DNA of 64,000 nucleotides from Bordetella flabilis (GCF_001676725.1 NZ_CP016172.1:1240001-1304000), one strand, 5' to 3'; shown: positions 16,343-26,455, counted from the first letter of the stretch. Notes: a model not told the origin generated them from the letters alone. Numbers and translations are program-made.

Positions 16343-17917
16343 ATGCCGAAGACTGCATCCCCTGCGCTGCCCAGCGAATCGCCGCCCCCTGGCTACGACT
16401 ACCCGCGCCCCACGCCGGGGCAGGCGTCGCGTTTCCTGGCGCAGGCCACATTCGGGCCCACGCCGCGCGAGATCGAACGCGTGACCGGCATGGGGTACGC
16501 CGCGTGGCTGGACGAACAGCTCTCCATGCCGCCCTCGCAGACGCACTTCGACTGGCTGCTTTCCGTCGGCGCGAATAACGAAGCCAACAAGGGCAACGGC
16601 ATCAATGCGCCGCTGGAGTCGACGCTATGGCGCAAGTTCATCAGCGCCCCGGACCAGGTGCGCGTGCGGACCGCGTTCGCGCTGTCGGAGATCTTTGTCG
16701 TCGGAGTTTCGGCGGTCACGGCATCCTGGCCGCTGTTCGGCGCCGCGTCCTTCATGGACATCCTGGCTCAGCATGCCCTGGGCAATTATCGGCAACTGCT
16801 GGAGGCCGTGACATTGAACCTGTCCATGGGTTGCATGCTGACCTACCGCGGCAACCGCAAGGAAGACCCGCGTACCGGGCGGGAACCCGACGAAAACTAC
16901 GCGCGCGAGGTCATGCAGTTGTTCACCATCGGCCTGTACGAACTCAATCCCGATGGCACGCTGAAGCTGAAGCAGGGCAAGCCCATCGAGACCTACACCA
17001 ACGACGACGTGCGGGGCTTGGCCAAGGTCTTCACCGGCTGGGACCTGAACGGCAGCGAGAACGACGTCGAGTTCCAGCGCCGCCCCATGGCGCTGAACCC
17101 CTCCAACCATTCCATGAGCGAGAAGCGCTTCCTGGGCGCGGTGATTCCGCCCGGAACCGGCGGGGTGGCGTCGCTGGGCAAGGCCCTGGACGTGCTGTGC
17201 GCCCATCCCAACGTGGGGCCGTTCATCGGCACCCAGCTGATCCAGCGGCTGGTGACCAGCAATCCCAGTCCGGCTTACGTCAAGCGCGTCGCCGCCGCCT
17301 TCGCCGATGACGGCCGGGGCGTGCGCGGCAACCTGCGCGCCGTGGTGAGGGCCGTGCTGCTGGACCCGGAGGCCCGCTTCCCGGACCTGGATTCGCCGAC
17401 CTGGGGCAAGGTACGCGAGCCCATCCTGCGCTTCGCCGCCTGGGCGCGCGCCTTCCAGGCCACGTCGACAAACGGCAAGTGGGCCATGCCGGACACCACG
17501 GACAATACGGTGCGGCTGGCGCAAAGCCCCATGCGGTCCGCCTCGGTGTTCAACTTCTTTCGTCCGCGCTACACGCCTGCCGGCAGCGCCATCGCGGCGC
17601 GTGGGCTGGTTGCGCCGGAACTGCAGATCACAGATGAAACCAGCGTGGCCGGATACCTGAATTTCGTGGCCATCTACGTGGATCGCGGCTGGGAGGACTT
17701 GCAGACCTCCTATGCGGCGGAAGTGGCCATCGCGCAGGACACGTCGCGGCTGGTCGACCGTATCGTGCTGCTGCTGGCGGGCGACGCCTTCAGCCGCGAT
17801 ACGGCGGCGGCCATCGCGCAGGCCGTGCGGACCATTCCCGCCGAACGGCCGCGCGATCGCGTGCGGGCCGCCATCACCCTGGTGGCCGCGGCGCCTGAGT
17901 ACCTGGTGCAGCGATGA
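16343..17917 (+). CDS. DUF1800 family protein
   Basis: A 524-residue protein of the DUF1800 family, recognised from the opening PTPGQASRFLAQATFGPT, the central YAREVMQLFTIGLYELNPDG and VRGLAKVFTGWD, and FFRPRYTPAG. Family members of unknown function are nearly always encoded next to a DUF1501 protein, as here: the DUF1501 gene starts 31 bases later. No clear signal peptide is present. The start ATG 16343 lacks an obvious ribosome site, but homology begins within 25 residues. The 163 bases before it separate it from the divergent ABC fusion gene. Confidence 0.88.
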   Translation: MPKTASPALPSESPPPGYDYPRPTPGQASRFLAQATFGPTPREIERVTGMGYAAWLDEQLSMPPSQTHFDWLLSVGANNEANKGNGINAPLESTLWRKFISAPDQVRVRTAFALSEIFVVGVSAVTASWPLFGAASFMDILAQHALGNYRQLLEAVTLNLSMGCMLTYRGNRKEDPRTGREPDENYAREVMQLFTIGLYELNPDGTLKLKQGKPIETYTNDDVRGLAKVFTGWDLNGSENDVEFQRRPMALNPSNHSMSEKRFLGAVIPPGTGGVASLGKALDVLCAHPNVGPFIGTQLIQRLVTSNPSPAYVKRVAAAFADDGRGVRGNLRAVVRAVLLDPEARFPDLDSPTWGKVREPILRFAAWARAFQATSTNGKWAMPDTTDNTVRLAQSPMRSASVFNFFRPRYTPAGSAIAARGLVAPELQITDETSVAGYLNFVAIYVDRGWEDLQTSYAAEVAIAQDTSRLVDRIVLLLAGDAFSRDTAAAIAQAVRTIPAERPRDRVRAAITLVAAAPEYLVQR

Positions 17918-17947
17918 TCACGCCGTTGACGGCGGGAGGGCAGGACG

Positions 17948-19405
17948 ATGGCTGATCGGTCTGGCAAGGCGCGCCGCGACGCGCAGCATGGCGTACCGCG
18001 TACGGGCGATGCCTCGCGCCGCGAGTTCCTGAAGCGTGCATCCGCGCTGGGCATGGGCGGCGTCGCCGGTGCGGCCGCTCCTTTTGCCTTGCAGTTGGCG
18101 GCCGCCGGTGAAGCCGCCGCGCAGGCCCGGCCCCCGGCACATGGAAGCCCCGCCGCCGAGGACTACAAGGCGCTGGTCTGCGTATTCCTGTATGGCGGCA
18201 ATGATCCCTACAACACGGTCGTGCCCTACGACCGCGAAAGCCATGCGCGCTACTTCCGCACGCGCGCCGACATCGCGCTGGCGCGCGAAAAACTGGATGC
18301 AACGGTGTTGCAGCCGCGCGGCGGCGGCGCGGATGGCCGCGTGTATGCGCTGGCGCCCACGCTGGCCGCGCTCAAGCCGTGGTTCGAGCGCGGCATGATG
18401 GCGGTGCAATTGAACGTCGGGCCCATGGTGGTGCCGACCCGCAAGGCCGACTACATCGGCAACCGCGTGCCCATGCCACCCAAGCTGTTTTCGCACAACG
18501 ACCAGCAGTCGTACTGGCAGGGACTGGCGCCGGAGGGCGCGGCCTCCGGCTGGGCCGGGCGCATGGCGGACCTGTTCGTCGCCGGCAACGGCGCCAGCAC
18601 CTTCGCCAACGTGACCGCGGGCGGCAGCGCGCTGTTGCTGTCCGGCCAGCACGTCTCCGCGTACCGCGTCAGTCCCGCGGGATCCACGCCGATCGAGCTG
18701 CTGCAACGCGACACCTACGGTTCGACTGCCTGCACCGACCTGCTGCGCGAACTGCTGGTCCAGCCGGGGCAGCACCTGTTCCAGCAGCAGATCGCCGCGA
18801 CCCTGGCGCGATCGATCCGCGCCGATACGCAATTGCGGGCCGCGCTGGAGGGCGTGGCCATAGCGGGAGATTTCGGCACGCCCCTGGGCGCGCAATTGAA
18901 GATCGTCGCGCGCATGATCGCCGCACGCCGCGCGCTGGGCGTCAGGCGCCAGGTCTTCTTCGTGTCGCAGAACGGCTATGACAATCACGATGGCCTGAAT
19001 GGAACCCACCCGGGCTTGCTGCGCGAGCTGGGCGGCGCGCTGGCCGCATTCCAGCAGGCGATGACGGACCTGGGCATGGCGGACCGCGTGACCACGTTCA
19101 CCGCTTCGGAGTTCGGCCGCACGCTGGTGTCCAATGGCGACGGCTCCGATCATGGCTGGGGCGGCCATCACTTTATCCTGGGCGGCGCCGTGCAGGGCGG
19201 CCGCTTCTATGGCACCCACCCGGACTGGGACATCGAGGGGCCGGGCTTCGTGGACCATGGACGCCTGCTGCCCACCACGTCCGTAGAGCAGTTCGGCGCG
19301 GCGCTGGGCGCCTGGTTCGGCGCGGGCGCGGATGCCTTGAACGATGTGTTCCCGCACCTGCGCAATTTCGATCGGAACGGCGCTGCCTTCATGCGTGCGA
19401 CTTGA
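17948..19405 (+). CDS. DUF1501 family protein with Tat signal
   Basis: A 485-residue protein. The N-terminus has a twin-arginine motif (SRREFLKRA near residue 24), a hydrophobic Ala/Gly stretch and an AQA cleavage-like site near residue 58, so it should be exported folded, probably with a metal. The mature part shows the DUF1501 core (CVFLYGGNDPYNTVVPYD, FSHNDQQSYWQG, TASEFGRTLVSNGDGSDHGWGGH). DUF1501 is related to the alkaline phosphatase/sulfatase superfamily. GGGAGGGCAGG precedes the ATG. It pairs with the upstream DUF1800 gene in one operon. Confidence 0.9.
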   Translation: MADRSGKARRDAQHGVPRTGDASRREFLKRASALGMGGVAGAAAPFALQLAAAGEAAAQARPPAHGSPAAEDYKALVCVFLYGGNDPYNTVVPYDRESHARYFRTRADIALAREKLDATVLQPRGGGADGRVYALAPTLAALKPWFERGMMAVQLNVGPMVVPTRKADYIGNRVPMPPKLFSHNDQQSYWQGLAPEGAASGWAGRMADLFVAGNGASTFANVTAGGSALLLSGQHVSAYRVSPAGSTPIELLQRDTYGSTACTDLLRELLVQPGQHLFQQQIAATLARSIRADTQLRAALEGVAIAGDFGTPLGAQLKIVARMIAARRALGVRRQVFFVSQNGYDNHDGLNGTHPGLLRELGGALAAFQQAMTDLGMADRVTTFTASEFGRTLVSNGDGSDHGWGGHHFILGGAVQGGRFYGTHPDWDIEGPGFVDHGRLLPTTSVEQFGAALGAWFGAGADALNDVFPHLRNFDRNGAAFMRAT

Positions 19406-19442
19406 GCGGGCCGGCGCCATCCGGCCCCTGCGAACGCGTCAG

Positions 19443-19466
19443 CCAGGCGCATTAGTGCTCGCCTGG
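19443..19466 (+). terminator. Hairpin after the DUF1501 gene
   Basis: CCAGGCG at 19443-19449 pairs perfectly with CGCCTGG at 19460-19466 around a 10-nt loop, 37 bases past the DUF1501 stop. No T-run follows, so termination is only possible. Confidence 0.3.
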
Positions 19467-19599
19467 ACGTGCTAGGCCATTGACCCGGGAGACAGCCGCC
19501 GGGGGCTGCCCCATCATCAGGGGCCGGGGGAGAGACGAGACGGCGCACCGCGCCGCCTGGGGCCGTGGACGCGCGGCGGGCCGCGCACTTGTGAAGACC

Positions 19600-20364
19600 A
19601 TGAGAACACACTGGCGAACCACCGCGAAATACGATGGGCGACGATGGCTGTTCCTGGCGGCGATGGCGGCATGTATCGCACTGGCGTTCGCCGCGACGGC
19701 GGCACAGGCGGGCGAAAGGTACCGATACAAGGATCCTTTCGGAGTCTGGCGCACCATGACCGTCGCCAAAGGCATGGCGAAGTACTACAAGCGGGCGCAG
19801 GTACGGGCGTATGGACGCGCCGCCGGCGCGGACGCGCGGTGTCCCGACTGTCCGCGTCGCTACCTGACCGCGGGGCCGGGCGGCAAGATCACCGCCGCGA
19901 TGGCCTATGAGCAGGCGGACGACGCACGCGTGGATGCACTGACCGCGCACCGGGGCCTGGACGACTACCGCGTCGTCATCGCGAAGGCGGCGGCCGACTA
20001 TGGCGTGGACAGCGCGCTGCTGGGTGCGGTCATCGCCATCGAATCGGGTTTCCGGAAGGACGCCCGCTCCCCCAAGGGCGCACTGGGACTGATGCAATTG
20101 ATGCCCACCACCGCCGCGGCATGGGTCAGCGCGCCCGATGTCGAGCGGGCCCTGGTGGATCCCGCCATCAATATCAGCGCCGGTTCCCGCCACCTGCGCA
20201 GCCTGATCGACCAGTATCCGGGCCGGCTGGACCTTGCGCTGGCCGCGTACAACGCGGGACAGGGCGCCGTGCAGAAGTACGATGGCATCCCGCCCTACGC
20301 GGAAACGCAGCAGTACGTCCGGGACGTCATCGCGCTATATGCGCGATACAAGGCCGATTGGTAA
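19600..20364 (+). CDS. Lytic transglycosylase (SLT domain), exported
   Basis: A 254-residue protein with an N-terminal signal or anchor (WLFLAAMAACIALAFAATAAQA) and a C-terminal SLT/goose-lysozyme-like domain. The catalytic Glu is in AVIAIESGFRKDARSP, followed by KGALGLMQLMP and LALAAYNAGQGAVQKY, all classical. It should cleave peptidoglycan between MurNAc and GlcNAc in the periplasm. ATG 19600 is preferred since it immediately precedes the signal; a GTG nine bases earlier is possible. It ends 57 bases before the convergent membrane-protein gene. Confidence 0.9.
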   Translation: MRTHWRTTAKYDGRRWLFLAAMAACIALAFAATAAQAGERYRYKDPFGVWRTMTVAKGMAKYYKRAQVRAYGRAAGADARCPDCPRRYLTAGPGGKITAAMAYEQADDARVDALTAHRGLDDYRVVIAKAAADYGVDSALLGAVIAIESGFRKDARSPKGALGLMQLMPTTAAAWVSAPDVERALVDPAINISAGSRHLRSLIDQYPGRLDLALAAYNAGQGAVQKYDGIPPYAETQQYVRDVIALYARYKADW

Positions 20365-20421
20365 GTGGATTGGCGGGCCGGGGCCCGGCGCCAGCCCTGG
20401 CCACGGCCCGCGCCATGCCCG

Positions 20422-21120
20422 TCATGTAGGAGCGCCGCCATTGCCAGCCGGTCCCGACGAAGGCCTTTGACCATTCTCGCCGGTCCCGCGCGTGGGTAGG
20501 GTCGAGGCGGGCTGGCCCGTCTTGCCGGTCGCGTCGCTTTGTGCGGTCGTCCCGGTCCTCGCAGTCTGCCGGGTATCGTCCGTCGGGCCTTCCTGGCCCC
20601 ACGGAGCCAGCGCGGCCGGTACCCGCATGTCGTCCGGCATCTCGAAGTCCTGGAGCGCCGCGCCGCGCATGGCGTCGGGCGGGCGCGGCAATCCACTGCG
20701 GTCCGCATAGCTGTACTGGCTGGGCGGCGGAGGCGGCGCGGGGAACGATTCGGCGGCATAGATGTCCAGCGCGGCGATGGCGCCGACATTCATGGCTGCC
20801 ATGCCGGTGCGCACCGCGTTGGGCGCATCCTTGTCGGCCAGCGCGAGCGAGGCCAGGTCCACCATGTCGCCCGCCGTGCGCGCCCACAGCCAGGGGCGCG
20901 GATCGCGGCTGGTAAGTATGCCGATGCCGCAGGCGATTTCGCGCAGCCCGTAGAGGCGCACCGTGGCGGGCCGAGCCCGCAGCCCGCACACCGAATTGAC
21001 CAAGGCCGGCGCGGCCAGTTCCGCCACACCCAGCGCGATGCTGAACCAGCCCAGCCCGCGCGCCAGCCTGGCCGGCCTCGATTCGGTTTGCGCGGTCGGG
21101 AATTGATATACGTCGTTCAT
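20422..21120 (-). CDS. Membrane protein of unknown function with disordered tail
   Basis: A 232-residue protein. Residues about 20-130 contain three or four hydrophobic segments (GWFSIALGVAELAAPALVN, YGLREIACGIGIL, AMNVGAIAALDIY), a pattern like DUF4267 or the membrane part of 'cyclase/dehydrase' proteins. The last 100 residues are Pro/Thr/Gly-rich and probably disordered. TGGAGCC precedes ATG 21120. The downstream half is poorly conserved in type. The zinc dehydrogenase gene lies upstream on the same strand, 31 bases away, so the two may be co-transcribed. Confidence 0.65.
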   Translation of the reverse strand: MNDVYQFPTAQTESRPARLARGLGWFSIALGVAELAAPALVNSVCGLRARPATVRLYGLREIACGIGILTSRDPRPWLWARTAGDMVDLASLALADKDAPNAVRTGMAAMNVGAIAALDIYAAESFPAPPPPPSQYSYADRSGLPRPPDAMRGAALQDFEMPDDMRVPAALAPWGQEGPTDDTRQTARTGTTAQSDATGKTGQPASTLPTRGTGENGQRPSSGPAGNGGAPT

Positions 21121-21151
21121 AATGGCTCCAGAGGCGCGGACGCCCGCGGGT

Positions 21152-22321
21152 TTACGGCTTGAGCACCACCTTGATGCATCCGTCCTTCTTGTCGCGGAAG
21201 GTCTTGTACATCTCCGGACCCTGTTCCAGCCCGACGGTGTGCGTGATCACGAAGGACGGATCGATCTGGCCGTCGGCGATGCGTTTTAGCAGGTCGTCGG
21301 TCCAGCGTCGGACATGGGTCTGCCCCATGCGCCACGTCAGGCCCTTGTTCATGGATGCGCCAAAAGGAATCTTGTCGATCAGTCCACCGTAGACGCCGGG
21401 GATGGACAGGATGCCGGCGGGGCGGCACACGTAAATCATCTCGCGCAGGACATGGGGGCGATCCGTTTCGGCCATGATGGCCTGCTTGGCGCGGTCGTAC
21501 ATGGAATCGATGGAGCGCGTCGCATGGGACTCCATGCCGACGGCGTCGATGCACTTCTCGGGACCCTTGCCGCCGGTCAGGTCATGCAGCCGCTCGAGCA
21601 CGCTTTCATGCTCGAAGTTGATGGTGATGGCGCCCGCCGCACGGGCCATCTCCAGGCGTTCCGGCACGCGGTCGATCACCACGACTTGCTTCGCGCCCAA
21701 CAGCACGGCGCTGCGGATGGTCATCTGTCCCACCGGGCCGGCTCCCCAGATTGCCACCGTATCGGTGGGCTGGATATCGCACTGGACCGCCGCCTGCCAG
21801 CCGGTGGGGAAGATGTCGCCCAGAAACAGTACCTGCTCGTCGGTCAGCCCGTCGGGCACCTTGATATGGGTGCTGTCGGCATGGGGCACCCTGACGTACT
21901 CTGCCTGGCCGCCCGGGTAGCCACCGGTCAGATGCGTATAGCCGAAGAGACCGGCCGTCGTATGGCCGAACATTTTGTCGGCGGCGTCCTTGTTGCGGTT
22001 GGTGCGCTCGCAGACGGAGAAGTTGCCACGCCGGCATTGCTCGCATTCTCCGCAGGTTATGGTGAAGGGCACGACGACGCGGTCGCCGGCCTTGAGTCCC
22101 TTCGCTTCGGCGCCCACCTCGACGACCTCGCCCATGAACTCGTGGCCCATGATGTCGCCATGCTTCATGCCAGGCATGAAGCCGTCGAACAGGTGCAGGT
22201 CCGAGCCGCATATGGCGCAGGACGTTACCTTGACGATGGCGTCGCGCGGATGTTCGATCTGGGGGTCGGGGACATTGTCGCAACGGATGTCGTGCTTGCC
22301 ATGCCAGCGTAGTGCTCTCAT
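21152..22321 (-). CDS. Zinc-dependent alcohol dehydrogenase (formaldehyde-dehydrogenase-like)
   Basis: A 389-residue medium-chain dehydrogenase. Catalytic zinc ligands are Cys in [10 protein letters not shown] and His in [12 protein letters not shown]; the structural zinc site is [15 protein letters not shown]. The cofactor site is [19 protein letters not shown], with [10 protein letters not shown] suggesting NAD. The long insert with the second half [21 protein letters not shown] is typical of glutathione-independent formaldehyde dehydrogenase relatives. The true substrate is unknown. AAGGAGATC precedes ATG 22321; the frame is open far upstream without homology. Confidence 0.9.
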   Translation of the reverse strand: MRALRWHGKHDIRCDNVPDPQIEHPRDAIVKVTSCAICGSDLHLFDGFMPGMKHGDIMGHEFMGEVVEVGAEAKGLKAGDRVVVPFTITCGECEQCRRGNFSVCERTNRNKDAADKMFGHTTAGLFGYTHLTGGYPGGQAEYVRVPHADSTHIKVPDGLTDEQVLFLGDIFPTGWQAAVQCDIQPTDTVAIWGAGPVGQMTIRSAVLLGAKQVVVIDRVPERLEMARAAGAITINFEHESVLERLHDLTGGKGPEKCIDAVGMESHATRSIDSMYDRAKQAIMAETDRPHVLREMIYVCRPAGILSIPGVYGGLIDKIPFGASMNKGLTWRMGQTHVRRWTDDLLKRIADGQIDPSFVITHTVGLEQGPEMYKTFRDKKDGCIKVVLKP

Positions 22322-22508
22322 AGGGATCTCCTTGCAGGGGCGGCGGTGCGGATCGTGGCCGGCAACAGCAAGCTGCATGCCCTGGCAGGGGACAAGGCGG
22401 TGGCATATCGGGGATGGAAATGGGGGCACGGCCAATCTACGGATAGGCAAGCGGCCCGGGATGTGTTGGGATATCGCGCTTGGCACACGCACATGGGATG
22501 GACAGGCA

Positions 22509-23135
22509 ATGCATGGTTCCGGTTTCTGGGTTGCGCTTTCGGCGTTCGGCGAATCGCGGCTCCTGCTGCCGGCGGCGCTGATCGCGATGCTCTTCGTTGC
22601 GATGTCGGAGCGGCCGCCGGTTATTCGCTGGTTGTGGACCTTCGGCGTGGCTTGCGCGCTGGTGCTGGCGTCCAAGCTGGCCTTTCTGGGCTGGGGCGTG
22701 GGCTGGGCGGCAATCGATTTCACCGGATTCAGCGGCCACTCCATGGTGTCGGCGGCGGTGTACCCGGTGCTCGGCTATGCCGTGGGCAACAGGCGCTCTG
22801 CCGGGACTGCGTGGGTACTCGCGGCGGCAGGCGCCGTGCTGGCGCTGCTGATCGGTATATCGCGCCTGGTGTTGCAGGCGCATTCGGTGTCGGAAGTCGT
22901 CCTGGGCCTGCTGATCGGCGGCGTGGTGTCCGGCCTGGTGTTGGCGAGTTGGCCCGCCGGCCGGGCCGGCGTACGGCTCGGCGCGGTGGCCCTGGGCTTC
23001 GTGGTATCCGCGATGGCCAGCTATTCCGTGGCGCCGCAGTTGCGCACGCACGATGTCGTGGTGTCGCTGGCGCTGGCGCTGTCCGGCGCCGATGCTCCCT
23101 ACACCCGCGAGGCCTTGCACCGGCGCGGGTCTTGA
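22509..23135 (+). CDS. PAP2-family membrane phosphatase
   Basis: A 208-residue integral membrane protein with about six hydrophobic segments. The PAP2 motifs are visible: [16 protein letters not shown] near residue 80 and [16 protein letters not shown] near residue 120 hold the catalytic His pair and Arg; the first KX6RP motif is degenerate. Members dephosphorylate undecaprenyl diphosphate, phosphatidate or lipid A. ATG 22509 is the last in-frame start before the [11 protein letters not shown] helix. It is divergent from the alcohol dehydrogenase gene. Confidence 0.82.
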   Translation: MHGSGFWVALSAFGESRLLLPAALIAMLFVAMSERPPVIRWLWTFGVACALVLASKLAFLGWGVGWAAIDFTGFSGHSMVSAAVYPVLGYAVGNRRSAGTAWVLAAAGAVLALLIGISRLVLQAHSVSEVVLGLLIGGVVSGLVLASWPAGRAGVRLGAVALGFVVSAMASYSVAPQLRTHDVVVSLALALSGADAPYTREALHRRGS

Positions 23136-23222
23136 CCGGCCCTCGTCATCCCGCTGAAGCGCACGCCCCGCGACGCGCCTGCTGATCCGGGCCAAGCAGG
23201 ACTGCGCTGGCGCGCGGGCGCG

Positions 23223-24212
23223 TCATGCTCCAGGGGCGAGCGGCGCGTGCTGGTCCAGCCAGCTGCGCAGGTTCGCCAGGAAGATCCCGTCGACGCGCGC
23301 GGCGTTGCCATCCGAATGGCCGGCCATGTGCGGCGTCGCGATGACGTTCGGCATGCGCCACAGCGGCGAGCCGGCATCCAGCGGCTCGTGCTCGTATACG
23401 TCGAGGTAGGCCCCGGCCAGGCGACCGGTCTGCAGCGCATCGATGAGGTCGCTCTGTGCCACCACTTCGCCGCGCGCCACGTTGACCAGATACGCGTTGC
23501 GCGGCATCGCGTCGAAGGCGCGCGCGCCGATGAGCGCACGCGTGCGATCGGTCAGCGGACATGCCAGGATCAGCCAGTTCGCCTGCGGCAGCACGGCGTG
23601 GATGTCCTCATAGGCCACGCTGCGCATGCCGTCGGCCATCGCCGTGGCGCTGCTGCGCACGACGACGACCTTCAAGCCGAGCAGGCGCAGCGCCGCGCCC
23701 AGGCGCTGCCCGATATTGCCCCATCCCACGATGACGGCCGTCTGGCCGGTAAGGTCGCGCAGCGGCGGCAGCTCGGTAGCCTTGATCCACACATTCTCGC
23801 GCTGCGCCGCCATAAGTGCGGGAAACTGCCGCGCCAGGGCCAGCAGGCCGGCGAGGGCCGTCTGCATGACGGGCTCGGAATTGGCGCCAGGAGAAGGCGT
23901 GACCTGGACGCCGCGCCCCTGCAATTCGGGAAAGATCGGGCGATCGAGCCCCGCCGAGTGGACGTGGACCCAGCGCAGGTTCGGCGAGGCGCGCAGCGAT
24001 TCGTAGAACGCCTGCAAGGGTTCGGTCACCACATGCTTGGTGGAAGCCCCCGTCACATCGCGGGAGATGAACCCGATGTCGATATCACCGTGCGCGTGCC
24101 CCAGCGTCGGCTCCGCCACGCGCAACTCGTGCGGGCGGCCTGACATCACTTCTGCGATGGGTCCGCGCATGCGTTCGGCGGTACTTCGGGAAAGCAGAAT
24201 ACGTATCGTCAT
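23223..24212 (-). CDS. D-2-hydroxyacid dehydrogenase family protein
   Basis: A 329-residue D-isomer-specific 2-hydroxyacid dehydrogenase. NAD motif: VGWGNIGQRLGAALRLLG near residue 150. Catalytic residues: Arg in VNVARGEVV, Glu in YEHEPLDAG and His in ATPHMAGHSDG. The segment VHSAGLDRPIFPEL is typical of glyoxylate/hydroxypyruvate reductase relatives. ATG 24212 has no strong ribosome site but begins the homology. It stands alone, convergent with the PAP2 gene. Confidence 0.9.
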   Translation of the reverse strand: MTIRILLSRSTAERMRGPIAEVMSGRPHELRVAEPTLGHAHGDIDIGFISRDVTGASTKHVVTEPLQAFYESLRASPNLRWVHVHSAGLDRPIFPELQGRGVQVTPSPGANSEPVMQTALAGLLALARQFPALMAAQRENVWIKATELPPLRDLTGQTAVIVGWGNIGQRLGAALRLLGLKVVVVRSSATAMADGMRSVAYEDIHAVLPQANWLILACPLTDRTRALIGARAFDAMPRNAYLVNVARGEVVAQSDLIDALQTGRLAGAYLDVYEHEPLDAGSPLWRMPNVIATPHMAGHSDGNAARVDGIFLANLRSWLDQHAPLAPGA

Positions 24213-24460
24213 GGTGGCTCGGTAATGACACCTATCGTTACTTGGGAAGAACCCGCAAGCGCCTATCCTTACGCGGTCCGCAAGCGGGGCGGCCTTGTCG
24301 CGCGTGCGGTCACCCCTTGACGACCGGCACCGCGACTCGGCGCCGGCCATTATCGCCCGATCCGGGCCACCCGCCTTGCGCCGATGCCTTGAGCCCGCGC
24401 CGAGCCGGCCGGATCGGTGCCGCGGCCAGGAACAATGGCCCTCGAACAGGAGTGTTGGAT

Positions 24461-24895
24461 ATGAAGATACGCAACCGCGTCCGTGTGGCGCTGATCATCG
24501 GCGCGCTCATGGCATCCGCCCACGGCCCGGCCATCGCGCAAGGGTTCGATTCCATCAAGGGCGCGCTCGGCGGGCTGGGCTCGGGGTCGGCCTCCGGCGG
24601 CGCGGGCCTGCAATCGGGGAGCCTGGCCAACGCGGCCGGCGTGCTCGAGTACTGCATCAAGAACAAGTACCTGTCCGGCGGCAGCGCGTCGTCGCTGAAG
24701 GATCAACTGCTTGGAAAATTGAGCGGGACCACCGGTCAGCCCGCGCAGAAGGACGAGGGGTATCTGGAGGGCGCCAAGGGGTTGCTTCAGACCGGCAGCG
24801 GGAACACGGTCAGCCTGGGCGGCGACGGGTTGAAAGCGGCCGCCACGCAGCAGGCCTGCGACGCCATCATGAACCAGGCCCGGGCCTTCCTCTAG
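24461..24895 (+). CDS. DUF2501 family exported protein
   Basis: A 144-residue protein with a cleavable signal peptide (VALIIGALMASAHGPAIAQG). The mature part is Gly/Ser/Leu-rich with two conserved Cys (EYCIKNKYLSGG and QQACDAIMNQA), the layout of DUF2501 (YjjA-like) periplasmic proteins, whose function is unknown. AGGAG lies nine bases before ATG 24461. The frame is open upstream, but the signal peptide fixes the start. Confidence 0.85.
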   Translation: MKIRNRVRVALIIGALMASAHGPAIAQGFDSIKGALGGLGSGSASGGAGLQSGSLANAAGVLEYCIKNKYLSGGSASSLKDQLLGKLSGTTGQPAQKDEGYLEGAKGLLQTGSGNTVSLGGDGLKAAATQQACDAIMNQARAFL

Positions 24896-24908
24896 GCCCG
24901 GCTCAAGG

Positions 24909-24929
24909 CACGGGGTCAGCGGCCCCGTG
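24909..24929. terminator. Hairpin between convergent DUF2501 and MFS genes
   Basis: CACGGGG (24909-24915) pairs with CCCCGTG (24923-24929) around a 7-nt loop. It lies 14 bases past the DUF2501 stop and overlaps the last codons of the MFS gene. Symmetric and without T-runs; a bidirectional terminator is possible. Confidence 0.35.
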
Positions 24930-26307
24930 TCAGTTCGCCGCCGGCGCCGCGTGGCATGCGCGCCGTCACCGGTATGGAGGCGGCCGAAAAAAGACCCAAT
25001 ACCAGGAAGGCCGGCCAGAAATCCGTCCATACGATGCCCGCATGCCCCTGCACATAATGCGAGAGCTGCAGCACGATCCCGGCCACGGTCACCCCCAGGC
25101 CCAGCGACATCTGCTGGATTACGCTGGACACGCTCGTCGCGCGGCCCACGTCGCCACTGTCGATGTCGGCATAGGCCAGCGCATTCAGGCTGGTGAACTG
25201 CAATGACGGGAAAATCCCGCCGAAAAGAACGATCACCCAGATCAGTCCGCGTGACATGCCCGGATTGAAAACGCCATACATGGCCAGCGCGATTCCGGCC
25301 AGCGCCGCATTGGCCATCAGTACGGGGCGAAAGCCGAAGCGACGCAGTACCGGCTGCGCCAGCATCTTCATGAACAGCGCGCCGAACGCCGACGCGCAGG
25401 TAATCATGCCGGCCTCGAACGGCGTCATGCCCAGGCCTTCCTGCAAGGCCAGCGGAAGGAGAAACGGCACCGCCCCCAGCCCGATGCGGAACAGCGATCC
25501 GCCGATCACGCTCGTATGGAAGGTGGGGATGCGCAGAAAGCGCAGGTCCAGCAGTGGATTCTCCACGCGCCGCGCATACAGCACGTACAGTCCGGACAGC
25601 ACCAGGCCTGCCACGCACAGGAGGGCGGTCACGCGGTCGCTCACCACGTCGCTGCCGACCAGCGACATGCCCAGCATGAACAACGAGGCGCCGCCGGCCG
25701 ACAGGATGAAGCCCGGCCAGTCCAGATGCCCGGGCTCCGTATCGCGCACGTCGTTGATATGTCGATTCGTCAGGTAAATGCCGACCAGGCCTATCGGCAC
25801 ATTGATGAAAAACATCAGGCGCCAGTGCAGATACGTCGTGATGAACCCGCCGAGCAGCGGCCCGACCACGGGCCCCAGCAGCGCGGGAATCGTCAGGTAA
25901 TTCACCGCCCGCACGAAATCGGCGCGCGCCACCGACCGGAAGATAATGATGCGTCCGACCGGCACCATCATGGCGCCGCCGACGCCTTGCACGAACCGTG
26001 CGAGCACGAAGGTGAATAGCGTGTTGGCGGCCGCGCAAAGCAGCGACCCGACGACGAAAATGCTGATTGCCGCGCGGAAGACCGTGCGCGGCCCGTAGCG
26101 GTCGGCCACCCAGCCGCAGATGGGGATGAAGACGCCGAGCCCAACCACATAGCTGGTAACCGCCAGCTTCAGGGTGATCGGGTCTTCTCCCAAGTCCCGT
26201 GCCAGGGACGGCAGCGCCGTCACGAGCACCGTCGCGTCGAGGTTCTCCATGAACAACGCGCAAGCCACGATAAGCGGAACAATGAATGCACCGAGTGCGA
26301 GCGGCAT
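24916..26307 (-). CDS. MFS transporter, DHA2 (EmrB/QacA) family
   Basis: A 463-residue membrane transporter. LDATVLVTALPSLARDLGEDP in the first helix is the DHA2 family start, followed by ICGWVADRYGPRTVF (motif A between helices 2 and 3) and the motif C-like PALLGPVVGPLLGGFI. It should export drugs or metabolites using the proton gradient. The context does not reveal the substrate. No clear ribosome site before ATG 26307, but homology begins within 20 residues. It follows the Bug receptor gene on the same strand after 148 bases. Confidence 0.9.
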   Translation of the reverse strand: MPLALGAFIVPLIVACALFMENLDATVLVTALPSLARDLGEDPITLKLAVTSYVVGLGVFIPICGWVADRYGPRTVFRAAISIFVVGSLLCAAANTLFTFVLARFVQGVGGAMMVPVGRIIIFRSVARADFVRAVNYLTIPALLGPVVGPLLGGFITTYLHWRLMFFINVPIGLVGIYLTNRHINDVRDTEPGHLDWPGFILSAGGASLFMLGMSLVGSDVVSDRVTALLCVAGLVLSGLYVLYARRVENPLLDLRFLRIPTFHTSVIGGSLFRIGLGAVPFLLPLALQEGLGMTPFEAGMITCASAFGALFMKMLAQPVLRRFGFRPVLMANAALAGIALAMYGVFNPGMSRGLIWVIVLFGGIFPSLQFTSLNALAYADIDSGDVGRATSVSSVIQQMSLGLGVTVAGIVLQLSHYVQGHAGIVWTDFWPAFLVLGLFSAASIPVTARMPRGAGGELTRGR

Positions 26308-26455
26308 GGCGAAGGACTGCGTGGGAATGAACGATGGAGCGGGATTATGACATTCCGCTCCGCGGCCACCGTTCAGTTTTCCTTCAGATTTCCGGCGCGG
26401 TCACGCGATGCGCATGACGGCAAGGCGGCCCCGCGCGACGTCTGCCGCCGGCGCC

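Noticed and set aside
22480..22508. Sigma-54-like TGGCAC before the PAP2 gene
   Set aside because: The -24-like element has no GC/TTGC partner at the proper distance.
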